A stretch of DNA of 57,326 nt from Sphingomonadales bacterium (GTDB lineage: Bacteria; Pseudomonadota; Alphaproteobacteria; Sphingomonadales; Kordiimonadaceae). The notes beneath the pieces are model-generated. The model searched no databases. It was not told the origin of the DNA and worked only from the letters and a program-made list of their open reading frames with translations. The translations under genes were made by a program, and so were the position numbers. The DNA lies in the NCBI GenBank assembly GCA_011088215.1, contig JAALKD010000016.1, positions 1 to 57,326 on the forward strand. The letters are read 5' to 3'. Of the stretch, positions 34,990 through 44,660 are shown piece after piece (the stretch's first letter is position 1; every line of letters begins with the position of its first letter).

Positions 34990-35968
34990 TTACTTGTTGG
35001 ACAAATCTATGTCCGGCAACGCTGGTGCAGCGGGCCATTTTAAGTCACTGCGTGCTTCGAAAAAGAAGTTGTTTCCGGTCCAGTCAAAGTCGATGTCGCC
35101 GACAACCACATTGCCGCGTAGAACCGGCGCGGGCATCTTTGCGTGGAGATTAAGAAATTTGGAACCACCTTCACGGTCTGAGATAATAACATTTTTTTCC
35201 AGCCGCAGGTTGTTCAGAGCATATTCCTGCTTTTCCATACCGTAAGCTAAAATATACCAGTTGGCGGTGTTTGCACCCTCAACCAGCAAACTATTACGTA
35301 TCACCGCATTGCCGCCATTGGGAATATCGATCAAATAGCTATCGTCCCCCAAAAGCGAGGCAACAACGCAATTTTCAATCAATGTATGTTCGGCACGAGA
35401 CTTGATGCCATGCCCCTGATCTTTGGAGCCTATTACTTGGGTGCGCCTGACAATCAACTGCTTAGCATCACCAATATACATTCCATGCGACCGGCCACTT
35501 TTGCCGTTACCTTCAAATATACTGTCTTCAATCAGAATTTTCTGGGACTTGCTCCAGGTTAGAATACCATTTTCATTGTGGGAAAAATTAACATTCCGCA
35601 GAGTCAGATTACCGCTTTCGTGTCTGATGCACGCGCCGTTTCCGCTGCCCACCTTCATATTGATGCATTTGATCCCCTCCATCGTTATATCGTCGGATTG
35701 AATAACAAACGCCGCTTTTCCCGCCACCGTAACGCCGTCAAAAACCACACCTGGATTGCCGGTAATCAAGACGCCATCATGGTTTTTTTAAGGGTAGCGC
35801 CTTCTTTGTATATACCGGCTCCAGCCGAACGATGCCGCCCGGCTTGACTGTATCAAACGCCTTTTGCAGTGACGGCATTAGAACACCGTCGGCATAGATG
35901 TTGCCTCGTTGCGCATGAGCGGCAACCGAACCAAAGGCAAAAACAAACAAAGTGAGTATAAGACGCAT
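34990..35968 (-). pseudogene. Exported right-handed beta-helix protein, broken by two frameshifts
   Basis: The start has AGGAG before ATG at 35968, a signal peptide (MRLILTLFVFAFGSVAAHAQ) and then SLQKAFDTVKPGGIVRLEP, the typical opening of a parallel beta-helix protein. Near 35811-35815 one G appears missing (CCGGT for CCGGGT), and near 35784-35791 one A is missing from a run of seven. Restoring both joins LEPGIYKEGATLKK to DGVLITGNPGVVF and gives about 325 residues. The C-terminal part (to 34990) shows repeated strand units such as ITMEGIKCIN, LTLRNVNFS and ILIEDSIFEGNG. Role unknown, possibly polysaccharide binding or cleavage. Two nearby single-base losses suggest sequence error as much as decay. 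Confidence 0.78.
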
Positions 35969-36167
35969 CATATCTCCTGACCTGCCATAGACAGTGCCAT
36001 CCATTTCATAAACTTCCACGGCAACACGCTGGCCCGAACGAGGCAGTCCAATTGAGACACGGTGTCGCGGGGCAGCATCGAACCAGCTTTAGCATTGCCC
36101 AAGTTTAATGTGCCAGTATAGTAAGAACACTATAGTAAGGCCATATCATGTTTCAAGTGAGTCGAAA

Positions 36168-36356
36168 ATGAAAGCTTTGTTCATCCTGGCGCTAATCTTT
36201 GCCCTCGCCACCCTGGGTGTTATGTTCACCGGAGCCATCACCATGGCCAAGGGCGGCGAATTTAACCGTAAATACGGCAATAAATTAATGCAGGCACGCG
36301 TTGCCATGCAATTCATTACCTTATTGTTGCTTGTCCTTGCCGCAGCAACAGCGTAA
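36168..36356 (+). CDS. Twin-transmembrane (HIG1-type) small protein
   Basis: A 62-residue protein with two hydrophobic spans (residues about 2-24 and 43-60) separated by the charged loop AKGGEFNRKYGNKLMQARV, the HIG1-domain pattern of respiratory-chain-associated small proteins. Its stop lies 11 bp before the adenosyltransferase gene. The same small gene precedes pduO-etfBA in many alphaproteobacteria, which supports both the call and an operon. I chose ATG at 36168 because it begins the first span cleanly. Confidence 0.85.
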   Translation: MKALFILALIFALATLGVMFTGAITMAKGGEFNRKYGNKLMQARVAMQFITLLLLVLAAATA

Positions 36357-36366
36357 CGACGGCTCT

Positions 36367-36933
36367 ATGGTTAAACTGACCAAAATATACACGCGCGGCG
36401 GTGACGGGGGCGAAACCTCGCTCTCGGACGGCAAGCGCCTATCCAAAGACAGCGCCCGCGTAGCCGCCTACGGCACCGTCGATGAAGCAAATTCCGCGAT
36501 CGGGATTGCCCGCCTGTCCACCAGGGGCGACGCCGACAGCATGTTAAGCCGCATCCAGAACGATCTGTTTGATGTGGGTGCTGATTTGGCTACGCCTGGC
36601 AATGATTTCACACCAAGCGAAATGATGCTGCGAACCACCGACGAGCAAGTTGTACGACTTGAAGCTGAAATCGACGCGGTCAACGCCTCACTGGGCGCAC
36701 TCACAAGTTTCATCCTGCCGGGCGGTTCGAAGGCCAGCGCTTATTTGCATTTGGCCAGAACTATTGTCCGGCGCGCCGAGCGGGATGCAATAACCGCGTC
36801 AAAAGCCGAGGCAATCAACCCAATTGCAATAAAATATTTGAACCGGCTGTCAGACCACCTATTTGTTCTGGCAAGGCATCTGAACAATGATGGTGCCGAC
36901 GATATATTATGGGTACCAGGAGCAAATCGTTAA
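36367..36933 (+). CDS. PduO-type cob(I)alamin adenosyltransferase
   Basis: A 188-residue enzyme that adenosylates cob(I)alamin to coenzyme B12. It shows the N-terminal ATP-binding KIYTRGGDGGETSL, the VAAYGTVDEANSAIG helix, ILPGGSKASAYLHLARTIVRRAER (carrying the essential arginines) and LNRLSDHLFVLARHLN near the end. These are hallmarks of the PduO family, not CobA. It follows the twin-transmembrane gene by 10 bp and precedes etfB by about 225 bp. It suggests the cell uses adenosylcobalamin enzymes, for example methylmalonyl-CoA mutase elsewhere. Confidence 0.92.
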   Translation: MVKLTKIYTRGGDGGETSLSDGKRLSKDSARVAAYGTVDEANSAIGIARLSTRGDADSMLSRIQNDLFDVGADLATPGNDFTPSEMMLRTTDEQVVRLEAEIDAVNASLGALTSFILPGGSKASAYLHLARTIVRRAERDAITASKAEAINPIAIKYLNRLSDHLFVLARHLNNDGADDILWVPGANR

Positions 36934-37159
36934 TCTGCCGAGTCTGACCTTTATTTTTGTCACCGTTTGGTTTTGGTCTTATGAGCAAAAAAACAACGTA
37001 AAAATATACGAAACAACGGTCTGGATTGACAGCTGCAAATCGATACGATATCGCTTTCTACCCTACTAATTCCAAGGGCTCCCGCACGCTTGCGAGGGTC
37101 TAAATTGCCAGGTTTTTGAAGCGCCTTTGCTTCAACAATAACTCGGGAGATTGAAACCC

Positions 37160-37906
37160 ATGAAAATCATGGTGCCCGTTAAACGGGTCGTAGATTACAA
37201 CGTGAAAGTTCGCGTGAAGTCTGACAACACCGGCGTCGAGCTCGCCAATATCAAAATGTCGATGAACCCCTTCGATGAAATCGCGGTGGAAGAAGCACTT
37301 CGTCTCAAGGAAGCCGGCAGTGCGGAAGAGATAACCGTTGTCTCCGTGGGCCCCAAGGCCGCACAGGAGACCATCCGAACTGGCCTCGCCATGGGTGCAG
37401 ACCGCGGCATTCTGGTTGAACATGACGGTGACAGCGAACCGCTGGCCGTTGCCAAAATCCTAAAAGGCGTAATCGCTGACGAAAGCCCGGACATGGTACT
37501 TCTGGGCAAGCAAGCCATCGACGGCGACAATAACCAAACCGGCCAGATGCTGGCGCAGCTCATGGGCTGGCCACAAGGCACATTCGCCTCGGAAGTAGCC
37601 TTGGCCGATGGCAGCGTAAACGTCACTCGCGAAGTGGATGGCGGCCTTGAGACCGTGAAGCTTTCCCTGCCTGCCATCGTCACCACCGACCTGCGGCTTA
37701 ACGAGCCACGCTACGCCAGCCTGCCTAACATCATGAAAGCGAAGCGTAAGCCAATCGATGAAAAAACACCGGCTGATTACGGTGTTGATATGGCGCCGCG
37801 CGTGACCACGCTGAAGGTGGAAGAACCACCCAAGCGCGAAGCCGGCATCATCGTCGAAACCGTGGAAGAGCTTGTCGCTAACCTTAAAGAAAAGGGAGTG
37901 ATCTGA
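37160..37906 (+). CDS. etfB: Electron transfer flavoprotein beta subunit
   Basis: EtfB with EtfA carries electrons from acyl-CoA and other dehydrogenases to ETF-quinone oxidoreductase. The 248 residues show [19 protein letters not shown], the [17 protein letters not shown] block and the signature region ending [29 protein letters not shown], which includes the adenine recognition loop. CGGGAG before ATG at 37160 fixes the start. It overlaps etfA by one base (TGATG). Confidence 0.96.
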   Translation: MKIMVPVKRVVDYNVKVRVKSDNTGVELANIKMSMNPFDEIAVEEALRLKEAGSAEEITVVSVGPKAAQETIRTGLAMGADRGILVEHDGDSEPLAVAKILKGVIADESPDMVLLGKQAIDGDNNQTGQMLAQLMGWPQGTFASEVALADGSVNVTREVDGGLETVKLSLPAIVTTDLRLNEPRYASLPNIMKAKRKPIDEKTPADYGVDMAPRVTTLKVEEPPKREAGIIVETVEELVANLKEKGVI

Positions 37907-38832
37907 TGACTGCTCTGGTAATTGTAGACCATGATAACGCAAGCGTAAAAGACGCCACGCTGGCCACTGTGACAGCCGCTAAAGCCTTCGGTTATGTGCA
38001 TGCCATTGTGTCTGGTTCTTGCTGCGGTGATGCTGCCGCTGCTGTCGCAAACATCGACGGCGTTGCCAAGGTGTTGGTCGCCGACGACAGCACTTACGCT
38101 CATCCGCTGGCAGAAGAAATGGCCGCCATAGTGCTCAGCGTTGCTGATGGCTATGACGCTATCCTCGCGCCTGCGACGACGACGGGCAAAAACTTTCTGC
38201 CCCGCGTTGCTGCAGCCTTGGATGTGGCGCAAATCTCGGAAATTATCGAGGTCGTCAGCCCGGACACATTCAAGCGCCCCATCTATGCGGGCAATGCGAT
38301 CGCCACTGTACAGTCGACTGATGCCAAAAAGGTCATCACCGTACGCGCCACAGCCTTTGATAAGGCAGCTACGGAAGGTGGTTCAGGTGTAGTTGAAGCC
38401 ATCGGCTCGGCGGCATCTGTTGGTGTATCGTCCTTCGTGGGCTCCGAGCTGTCCAAGTCTGACCGACCAGAGCTGACCAGCGCCAAAATCATCATTTCAG
38501 GTGGTCGCGGCATGGGATCGGGCGAAAATTTTGCCATCATCGAAAAAGTTGCTGACAAGTTGGGTGCCGCCGTTGGTGCTTCGCGCGCAGCGGTGGACGC
38601 GGGTTTTGTGCCTAACGACTATCAGGTTGGTCAAACCGGCAAAATCGTGGCGCCAGAGCTCTATATCGCGGTCGGCATTTCCGGCGCGATCCAGCATTTA
38701 GCGGGCATGAAAGACAGCAAGATCATCGTCGCCATCAACAAGGACGAAGAAGCCCCTATCTTCCAGGTGGCAGACTACGGCCTTGTTGCAGATCTGTTTG
38801 ATGCGGTCCCCGCGCTGGAAGCCGCGCTGTAG
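37906..38832 (+). CDS. etfA: Electron transfer flavoprotein alpha subunit
   Basis: A 308-residue FAD-binding partner of EtfB. The C-terminal FAD domain shows [44 protein letters not shown] and the long signature ending in [12 protein letters not shown] plus [18 protein letters not shown]. Translation is coupled to etfB. A hairpin terminator follows its stop at about 38862-38887. Confidence 0.96.
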   Translation: MTALVIVDHDNASVKDATLATVTAAKAFGYVHAIVSGSCCGDAAAAVANIDGVAKVLVADDSTYAHPLAEEMAAIVLSVADGYDAILAPATTTGKNFLPRVAAALDVAQISEIIEVVSPDTFKRPIYAGNAIATVQSTDAKKVITVRATAFDKAATEGGSGVVEAIGSAASVGVSSFVGSELSKSDRPELTSAKIIISGGRGMGSGENFAIIEKVADKLGAAVGASRAAVDAGFVPNDYQVGQTGKIVAPELYIAVGISGAIQHLAGMKDSKIIVAINKDEEAPIFQVADYGLVADLFDAVPALEAAL

Positions 38833-38861
38833 CAATCGCGCCACGCACCTTAACAAAGTGA

Positions 38862-38887
38862 AACGGCGCCTTCATATGGCGCCTTTT
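38862..38887 (+). terminator. Terminator of the etfBA operon
   Basis: GGCGCC (38865-38870) and GGCGCC (38878-38883) form a stem around a 7-nt loop, extended by AA/TT pairs across one mismatch and followed by TTTTCT. It starts 30 bp after the etfA stop. Confidence 0.78.
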
Positions 38888-38945
38888 CTGTATATACTGA
38901 TCCCATGATTAACACACACATTAAGACAAGACTGAGAGACAAAAG

Positions 38946-39817
38946 ATGGTTGATACCGTAGGAATTATTGGCGCCGGGCAAATGGGTAACGGCATTGCGC
39001 ACATCAGCGCGTTGGCAGGCATGAACGTTGTGCTCACCGACATGACCATGCAGCAGGCTGAGAAAGGCCTTTCGGTAATCAAGGGCAATATGGAGCGCCA
39101 GGTCGGCAAGGGCAAAATAACCGCCGCTGACATGGAAGCAGGCCTCACGCGCATCACCCTTGGTGACAGTAACGTCGCCCACGGCGACTGTGATCTGGTC
39201 ATCGAAGCAGCGGCGAGAGCGAAGAGATCAAAAAAGCTATCTTCGCAGACCTGTGCCAACACCTGAAAGACAGCGCGCTCGTGGCGTCTAACACCTCGTC
39301 AATCTCAATCACCCGGCTCGCCGCCAGCACCGACCGCGCCGACAAATTCATGGGCGTGCATTTCATGAACCCTGTGCCGATCATGAAGCTGGTTGAGCTG
39401 ATCCCCGGCATCGCCACCTCAGATGAAACCTTCGAGCGCTTTGCCGCCTTCACCGAAAAACTGGGTAAGACCACCGCCGTATCGGAAGACTTCCCGGCTT
39501 TTATCGTTAATCGCATCCTGATGCCCATGATCAACGAGGGCATCTATACGCTTTATGAGGGTGTCGGCAGCGTTGAAGCGATCGATAATGCCATGATGCT
39601 GGGCGCCAACCATCCCATGGGACCGCTAACGCTGGCTGATTTCATTGGTTTGGACACGTGTCTGTCTATCATGCAGGTGCTGTATGACGGCCTTGCCGAC
39701 AGCAAATACCGCCCATGCCCGCTGCTGGTTAAATATGTGGAAGCCGGATGGCTGGGCCGAAAAACCGGCCGCGGGTTTTATGACTATCACGGCGATATGC
39801 CTGTACCGACGCGGTAG
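38946..39817 (+). pseudogene. 3-hydroxybutyryl-CoA dehydrogenase, frameshifted
   Basis: An NAD(P)-dependent enzyme interconverting acetoacetyl-CoA and 3-hydroxybutyryl-CoA. It has the Rossmann motif GAGQMGNGIAH (from residue 9), VASNTSSISIT and HFMNPVPIMKLVE with the catalytic histidine, and a C-terminal helical domain ending GRKTGRGFYDY. After DLVIEAA the frame shifts at about 39211-39217. One missing base, probably a G in GCGGCGAGAG, separates it from ESEEIKKAIFADLC in the next frame. Repaired length is about 290 residues, normal for the family. It normally follows etfBA in alphaproteobacteria and is likely needed, so an artefact of base calling is more probable than true loss. Confidence 0.85.
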
Positions 39818-39947
39818 CTTCCGTAGTGAACAGTATCAATTTTCCGTACGCAATGCCTGGATCGTAATTGGTCCAAAGGACTACGCCGTTACACTAAATA
39901 TTTTCCTTACATCACACAATAAGTCTACCAATTGAAGTAGAGGAACG

Positions 39948-39985
39948 ATAAACTTAAAGCGACATTGTTAAGTTTATTTTTCTTT
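39948..39985 (+). terminator. AT-rich hairpin with T-tract before the methyltransferase gene
   Basis: ATAAACTTAA (39948-39957) and TTAAGTTTAT (39968-39977) form a perfect 10-bp stem with a 10-nt loop, followed by TTTTCTTT. It lies 130 bp after the dehydrogenase gene and 28 bp before the methyltransferase start, so it may terminate the former or be a leader structure of the latter. Low GC makes termination weak. Confidence 0.5.
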
Positions 39986-40004
39986 GCACGCTTTGGGGGC
40001 ACTT

Positions 40005-40919
40005 ATGCAAAAAGATCCAGTGGTAAACGCTTTGTTTGAGCGGCTGCATCCCGACGACATTAAAGCACTTGACACTATCGTTCCTGAATTAGACCACCCG
40101 TATGCGCAAGAGTGGTGTAAACCCACAAACAACATGGCTAGGTGGCGTGCCCTAACACTGAGGTTTTGCACGCATTTCCTACCTGAAAGTCGCCAGCGCA
40201 CAATGCTCAGTGAAAAAATACCACCCAAAGGCATTCATATGATGCAAAGGGCAGATGCCTGGTTTGTCGGTGATTTCTATTCATCCAACATGGTTATCGA
40301 GTCACTCGCTAGTGCAAAAATCAAGTTGATTGACGGCAATAATTATTTGGATTTTGGTTGTTCTTCAGGTTCTCTCGTTAGGCCTTTGGCTGCCTTTAGT
40401 ACAAAATCAAACTGGCACGGCGTTGACCCAGTAGGCGAATCTACACAGTGGGCATCAGAAAACTTGCCTCTTGGTACATTCAACCAATCGCCGCAGAGCC
40501 GTCCATTAAATATTGAGGACAATTGTTTCCGAGGTGTCACAGCAATTTCTATCTGGAGTCACTTTTCCGAAAAGCCCGCGCTGGATTGGTTTGAAGAAAT
40601 GGCGCGGCTAATCATGCCAGGCGGCTGGTTGTTTTTCACCGCTCACGGCGTACAAACAATTCGCTGGGCCAAAAAACGGGCAAACCCAGAAACGCTTGAG
40701 CGTATCCGACTTGGCTTAAGACAAAATGATTATCACTTCGAAAATGTTTTTGGCGGCTCTGAGCATTATGGCCTTGAAACTCAGGACTGGGGGAATTCGT
40801 ATCTTTCTCCGAAATGGGTTCTCAACAATCTCTCCGACAAATGGGATATGATTTTCTTTCAAGAGGGCAGAAATCAAGCCAACCAGGACTGCTACGTTCT
40901 CAAACGTCGATGGACATGA
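40005..40919 (+). CDS. Class I SAM-dependent methyltransferase
   Basis: A 304-residue protein with the SAM-binding motif YLDFGCSSGSLVRPL (about 114-128), an acidic post-strand residue in WHGVDPVGES, a VTAISIWSHFSEK motif IV and an LIMPGGWLFFTAHG motif for strand 5, typical of the methyltransferase 25/11 class. About 100 N-terminal residues before the fold are family-unassigned. GGGGGC before ATG at 40005 sets the start. It is AT-richer than etfA and the glutathione transferase on either side, so it may be acquired. Substrate unknown. Confidence 0.82.
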   Translation: MQKDPVVNALFERLHPDDIKALDTIVPELDHPYAQEWCKPTNNMARWRALTLRFCTHFLPESRQRTMLSEKIPPKGIHMMQRADAWFVGDFYSSNMVIESLASAKIKLIDGNNYLDFGCSSGSLVRPLAAFSTKSNWHGVDPVGESTQWASENLPLGTFNQSPQSRPLNIEDNCFRGVTAISIWSHFSEKPALDWFEEMARLIMPGGWLFFTAHGVQTIRWAKKRANPETLERIRLGLRQNDYHFENVFGGSEHYGLETQDWGNSYLSPKWVLNNLSDKWDMIFFQEGRNQANQDCYVLKRRWT

Positions 40920-41018
40920 GGGTCTGCAAAACTAATCGAGGCGCTAAAGTAATCTCGTTTGAGCCATTTCGCGCTGAATGCTAGAAAACTTCTCAAACAT
41001 CTTTGGGAAGGGCCGGGC

Positions 41019-41696
41019 ATGGCTGATCTAAAAATTATCATCGGTAACAAAAATTATTCCACATGGTCGCTGCGCGGTTGGCTTGCTGCCATGCATACCG
41101 GCCTGCCGGTCGATGAGGTGAAAATCGACCTCTACACCCCCGGCTCAAAGGCGGAACTGCTGAGGCATTCGCCGTCGGGCCTTGTGCCTGCACTCCTTCA
41201 CAAGGACATTGTGGTGTGGGACAGCCTCGCCATCATTGATTACTGCGCGCGCCTCGCACCGGGTAAATTCTGGTGGCCTGAGGATAATGCAGCATACGCC
41301 TTTGCCCGCTCAATAGCGGCTGAAATGCATTCAGGCTTCATAGCCCTGCGCACCCATGCACCGATGAATATCAAAGCAAAATGGTCAAGCCTAACGCTGG
41401 GCGAAAGCGTCGCCCATGATGTTGCCCGCATCGACACACTATGGTCTGAGGCCCGCGAGCGTTTCGGCAATGACGGAGACTTTCTGTTTGGTGGTTTCTC
41501 TGCCGCCGATATGATGTTCGCGCCGGTTGTGCACAGGTTCGAAACGTATGGAATAGATGTCAGCCCCACTGTCCGCACCTATATGGATGCTATGCTGGCC
41601 CAACCTCTGATGCAACAGTGGGCCAAAGAAGGCCGTGCAGAGACCGCCGTTATTGCAGCGGGTGAAGTGCCGAAAGACGCAACTCAGTTGGGGTAA
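41019..41696 (+). CDS. Glutathione S-transferase family protein (second copy)
   Basis: A 225-residue protein. The N-terminal thioredoxin-like domain begins LKIIIGNKNYSTWSLRGWLAA, a pattern seen in a glutathione transferase subgroup with serine at the catalytic position. The cis-proline strand LVPALLHKDIVVWDSLAIIDYCA follows, then a helical C-terminal domain with GGFSAADMMFAPVVHRF. GGAAGGGCCGGG before ATG at 41019 fixes the start. Unlike the first copy (19955-20644) in sequence, so not a recent duplicate. Substrate unknown. Confidence 0.86.
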   Translation: MADLKIIIGNKNYSTWSLRGWLAAMHTGLPVDEVKIDLYTPGSKAELLRHSPSGLVPALLHKDIVVWDSLAIIDYCARLAPGKFWWPEDNAAYAFARSIAAEMHSGFIALRTHAPMNIKAKWSSLTLGESVAHDVARIDTLWSEARERFGNDGDFLFGGFSAADMMFAPVVHRFETYGIDVSPTVRTYMDAMLAQPLMQQWAKEGRAETAVIAAGEVPKDATQLG

Positions 41697-41769
41697 TTAC
41701 CCCGAAGCGCTTGCTGCGCGTCAAAAAGCCTGTTTAAATTGCCACCGCTGGGCAATTTGGGAGGGACTT

Positions 41770-42186
41770 ATGGGAAAGACCATAAAGCGATGGCAGCTAT
41801 GGATTTTTTATGCCGCCTTCGCGGCAATCGCGGTTAGCCAGGCGGGCAACGAACCTCTGTTCTCGTCAAGCGGGCCTTATGCCGCCGGGAAATATATCGC
41901 TTGGGCCATTTACTTTGGCTTCCTGGGTTTCTCCCTTTACTGCACGTCACAAGAAAATTTCTTCAAAACTCTCGGCAAAATGACCCAAATGCATTGGGGC
42001 CGCCAAGTGGGGATTGATTTATACATCGGCCTACTTGTTCCGCTGTTCCTAATTTACCTTGTTGAAGGCTCGCTACTGACGGTGGCGCTGTGGTTCATCC
42101 CCATATTCATCTTCGCTAATTTAGCAACATTCCTCTATCTCGCCCTGAACTTTGTCACCATCGTCGCCCACTTCACGACTGCATGA
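41770..42186 (+). CDS. Four-span hypothetical membrane protein
   Basis: I do not recognise a family. The 138 residues contain hydrophobic spans near 9-25, 39-57, 79-98 and 101-133. Short polar links include a tryptophan/histidine stretch KMTQMHWGRQVGID. GGAGGG ends four bases before ATG at 41770, strong support for a real gene. It follows the glutathione transferase by 73 bp on the same strand and converges with the LysE exporter. Presumably inner membrane. Confidence 0.72.
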   Translation: MGKTIKRWQLWIFYAAFAAIAVSQAGNEPLFSSSGPYAAGKYIAWAIYFGFLGFSLYCTSQENFFKTLGKMTQMHWGRQVGIDLYIGLLVPLFLIYLVEGSLLTVALWFIPIFIFANLATFLYLALNFVTIVAHFTTA

Positions 42187-42207
42187 TGATGTATAGCTGT
42201 CGTGTGG

Positions 42208-42840
42208 TTAGCGCTCCGTAAACAGCAGTTTGGCGGCAAGGCCAAAAAAAACGACAGCAGCCGTTTTATTGATGACATTTTGCACTTTGGGAGTACGCGC
42301 AAACGCATCGCCCAACTTGCCTGCCACAACAGCAATCACGGAAAAAACCACAAGTGTCGCTGCAAAGAACACGCTGGCAAGTATCAGCATCTGGCCCTCT
42401 ATGTTGCCACTCGCGGTGTCAATGAACTGTGGCAAAAACGCCAAAAAGAAAATCGAGACCTTGGGGTTGAGCGCGTTCATAATGATCCCGCGTCTATAGT
42501 AAGCCAGATCAGACATATGAGTTGATTTTTCCCCATCTGGCTCGCTAGCTTCCATAGGTGTCGCACGGAAGCTTTTCCATGCCAGATATAGCAGATAAGC
42601 AGCACCCAGAACCTTAAGTGTCGTGAACGCCGTTACAGAAACCTGAATGAGAGCAGCCAAACCAAAAACAACCGCAGCCGTGTGAAACAACAAGCCAGTT
42701 GCAAGCCCTAATGTTACCATTAACCCCGCCCGCGAACCATGCATGGCAGACTGGGTCAACACAAATATGTTGTCTGGCCCCGGCGCAAGTGAAAGCACAA
42801 CGGATGTGGCGGCAAAGGCCGCCATAATTTCAAGTGTCAT
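42208..42840 (-). CDS. LysE/RhtB family amino-acid exporter
   Basis: A 210-residue inner-membrane transporter of the LysE superfamily, which exports amino acids or homoserine lactones. Typical blocks are SVVLSLAPGPDNIFVLTQSAMHGSRAGL, LGAAYLLYLAWKSFR and the second-half motif RRGIIMNALNPKVSIFFLAFLPQF. About six spans are visible. ATG at 42840 follows AAGG; a TTG three codons upstream is less likely. Substrate not inferable. Confidence 0.92.
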   Translation of the reverse strand: MTLEIMAAFAATSVVLSLAPGPDNIFVLTQSAMHGSRAGLMVTLGLATGLLFHTAAVVFGLAALIQVSVTAFTTLKVLGAAYLLYLAWKSFRATPMEASEPDGEKSTHMSDLAYYRRGIIMNALNPKVSIFFLAFLPQFIDTASGNIEGQMLILASVFFAATLVVFSVIAVVAGKLGDAFARTPKVQNVINKTAAVVFFGLAAKLLFTER

Positions 42841-43032
42841 CAAGAGCAACCTTCACAATACGCATGATCATTTAACCTGTTTATGTGAATAGCTTCCCTA
42901 TGGCAACACCGCCAAATTGGGAATTGCCACTACCCCAAACACCCAAAATTTTAATCTGACATATTAAATACCTTTGGTTATGCTGCCTGTTCTTTCATCA
43001 TTGTGGCTCCAATTATTTATCAGGAATTATTT

Positions 43033-44220
43033 ATGAAGACCTTGCTGCGTTCGCTGTTACTCGTTTGCCTGATTAGCTCCACTGCCCTCGCCGCCTCTGA
43101 CGACGCTGTCGATGAGCTTGTGAAACGGATGGCAGACGAGGGAATCACAAACGTTCTGTTCCTGAACGACGCAGATCGTCGCATTGCTTTTGCTCATATT
43201 GACAGGGCAGCGGCCACACGCGCACTACCTGCGTCCCCGAAGCCATACCCGCTCAGTACAAATATTGACGAAAGCCTCAAAGGGCTAACGTACCGTGTTG
43301 ACGGCGAGGAATTTGCGGTCAGTGATTTGCTGGCGCAGGAACCGCTTATGGGCATGGCCGTGGTGCACGGCGACACCATCAGGCTTGAGCATTACGCCAC
43401 TGACCATAAGCCCGACAGCCGCTGGGTGTCTTTTTCTGTCACCAAGTCATTCACCTCCACCCTCATCGGCGCCGCCATTAAAGATGGTTATATCACCAGC
43501 CTTGATGACACTGTTGCTGACTATCTGCCTCGCTTACGCGGCACTGATTATGGCGGCGTCACTATCCGGCACATGCTGCAAATGGCATCAGGAATAGCGT
43601 GGAACGAAGACTATGCCGATCCAGACTCCGATGTTGCAAAAGCAGGCGGGCTTCAGGGAACAGCCCTAGCTAATTATCTCGGCAATCTCAAACGCGCACA
43701 TGCCCCCGGCGAAGTGTTCAACTATAACACGGCAGAAACCAATCTGGTCGGCGAGATCCTTCGTGCCGCCATTGGCAACAGCGCCGCCGACTATATGAAT
43801 ACCAAAATATGGCAGGCCTTTGGTATGGAACATGATGCCACTTGGCTGCTGACCGAACCTTTCGGTGTTGAGACAGGCGGTTGTTGCATCAGCGCAAGCC
43901 TGCGCGATTATGCGCGCCTTGGCATATTCGCCAAGCATGAAGGCAAGCTTCCTTCAGGCGAAAACGTTCTTCCTGATGGCTGGATGGATGCAGCAACAGC
44001 GGCCTCCAAGGGCTATGGCGGCTACGGCTATAAGTGGTGGCTCTTGGACGACGATGCCTACACCGCCAGCGGTATCTTCGGCCAAATGATTTACGTTAAC
44101 CCAAAGCGTGATCTGGTGATTGCAGTTCACAGCAATGCACCAGCCGCCGTCGGCACCGAATATCACAAGCATTACCGCGCGGCAGTTGAGGCCATCGCGG
44201 GAAGCTTCAACGCGCAGTAG
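43033..44220 (+). CDS. Exported serine hydrolase (beta-lactamase fold)
   Basis: A 395-residue serine hydrolase of the beta-lactamase/NylB-like class. It has a signal peptide (MKTLLRSLLLVCLISSTALAAS), nucleophile motif S135-V-T-K138 in FSVTKSFTS, a tyrosine motif at FNYNTAETN (Y231) and the LRDYARLGIFAKHEG and GYGYKWW blocks typical of EstB/NylB-type hydrolases. The YNTAE arrangement is nearer to the 6-aminohexanoate-oligomer hydrolase type than to the class C YxN. AGGAA precedes ATG at 43033. Probably periplasmic; substrate is not deducible and beta-lactam resistance should not be assumed. Confidence 0.88.
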   Translation: MKTLLRSLLLVCLISSTALAASDDAVDELVKRMADEGITNVLFLNDADRRIAFAHIDRAAATRALPASPKPYPLSTNIDESLKGLTYRVDGEEFAVSDLLAQEPLMGMAVVHGDTIRLEHYATDHKPDSRWVSFSVTKSFTSTLIGAAIKDGYITSLDDTVADYLPRLRGTDYGGVTIRHMLQMASGIAWNEDYADPDSDVAKAGGLQGTALANYLGNLKRAHAPGEVFNYNTAETNLVGEILRAAIGNSAADYMNTKIWQAFGMEHDATWLLTEPFGVETGGCCISASLRDYARLGIFAKHEGKLPSGENVLPDGWMDAATAASKGYGGYGYKWWLLDDDAYTASGIFGQMIYVNPKRDLVIAVHSNAPAAVGTEYHKHYRAAVEAIAGSFNAQ

Positions 44221-44660
44221 CAGCCACTCATTGAGCGCTAGACTGTTCTCTTCGGCACAAGGGCAGACCAAACATGCACTGGCCTCTTCTGATTCTATGC
44301 GCCTATTTGGGCGGCCAGTGTGCCGGCTCCAATAACGTACGATTGGCTGGCCAAACCAATCCGCAATTTTAGCTCGCCGATCTCAGCTTAAAAAAGTCTG
44401 TCATCAAACCTGACGCGCAATTTCAATCCAGCTAGACCTTACTCAGCCGACTCCTAGGAACCAAAAAGCCAGATTTAACTCGAGTAATTGGTTAGCGTCC
44501 TCATCTTCAACGCACTACAGTTGAACACAAACAATCAAAGGCTGTATTTTCGCTCTATTTTTCCCAAAATGCTCTGCGTTAAGGAGTTCTTTAGACAATA
44601 TGGCAAATAACTGAGTTCAAGGCTTGGGGGTCGTGACTATCTATCAAGGAAAGATACGTC
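44221..44660 (+). other. Intergenic region upstream of the second chemoreceptor
   Basis: 440 bp without a convincing gene. It must contain the promoter of the short downstream gene and the chemoreceptor. I saw no strong terminator, repeat or operator. Confidence 0.4.

Noticed and set aside
43033..44220. Beta-lactam resistance gene
   Set aside because: The SxxK and tyrosine motifs are those of the broader EstB/NylB-like serine hydrolases and nothing indicates beta-lactam substrates.
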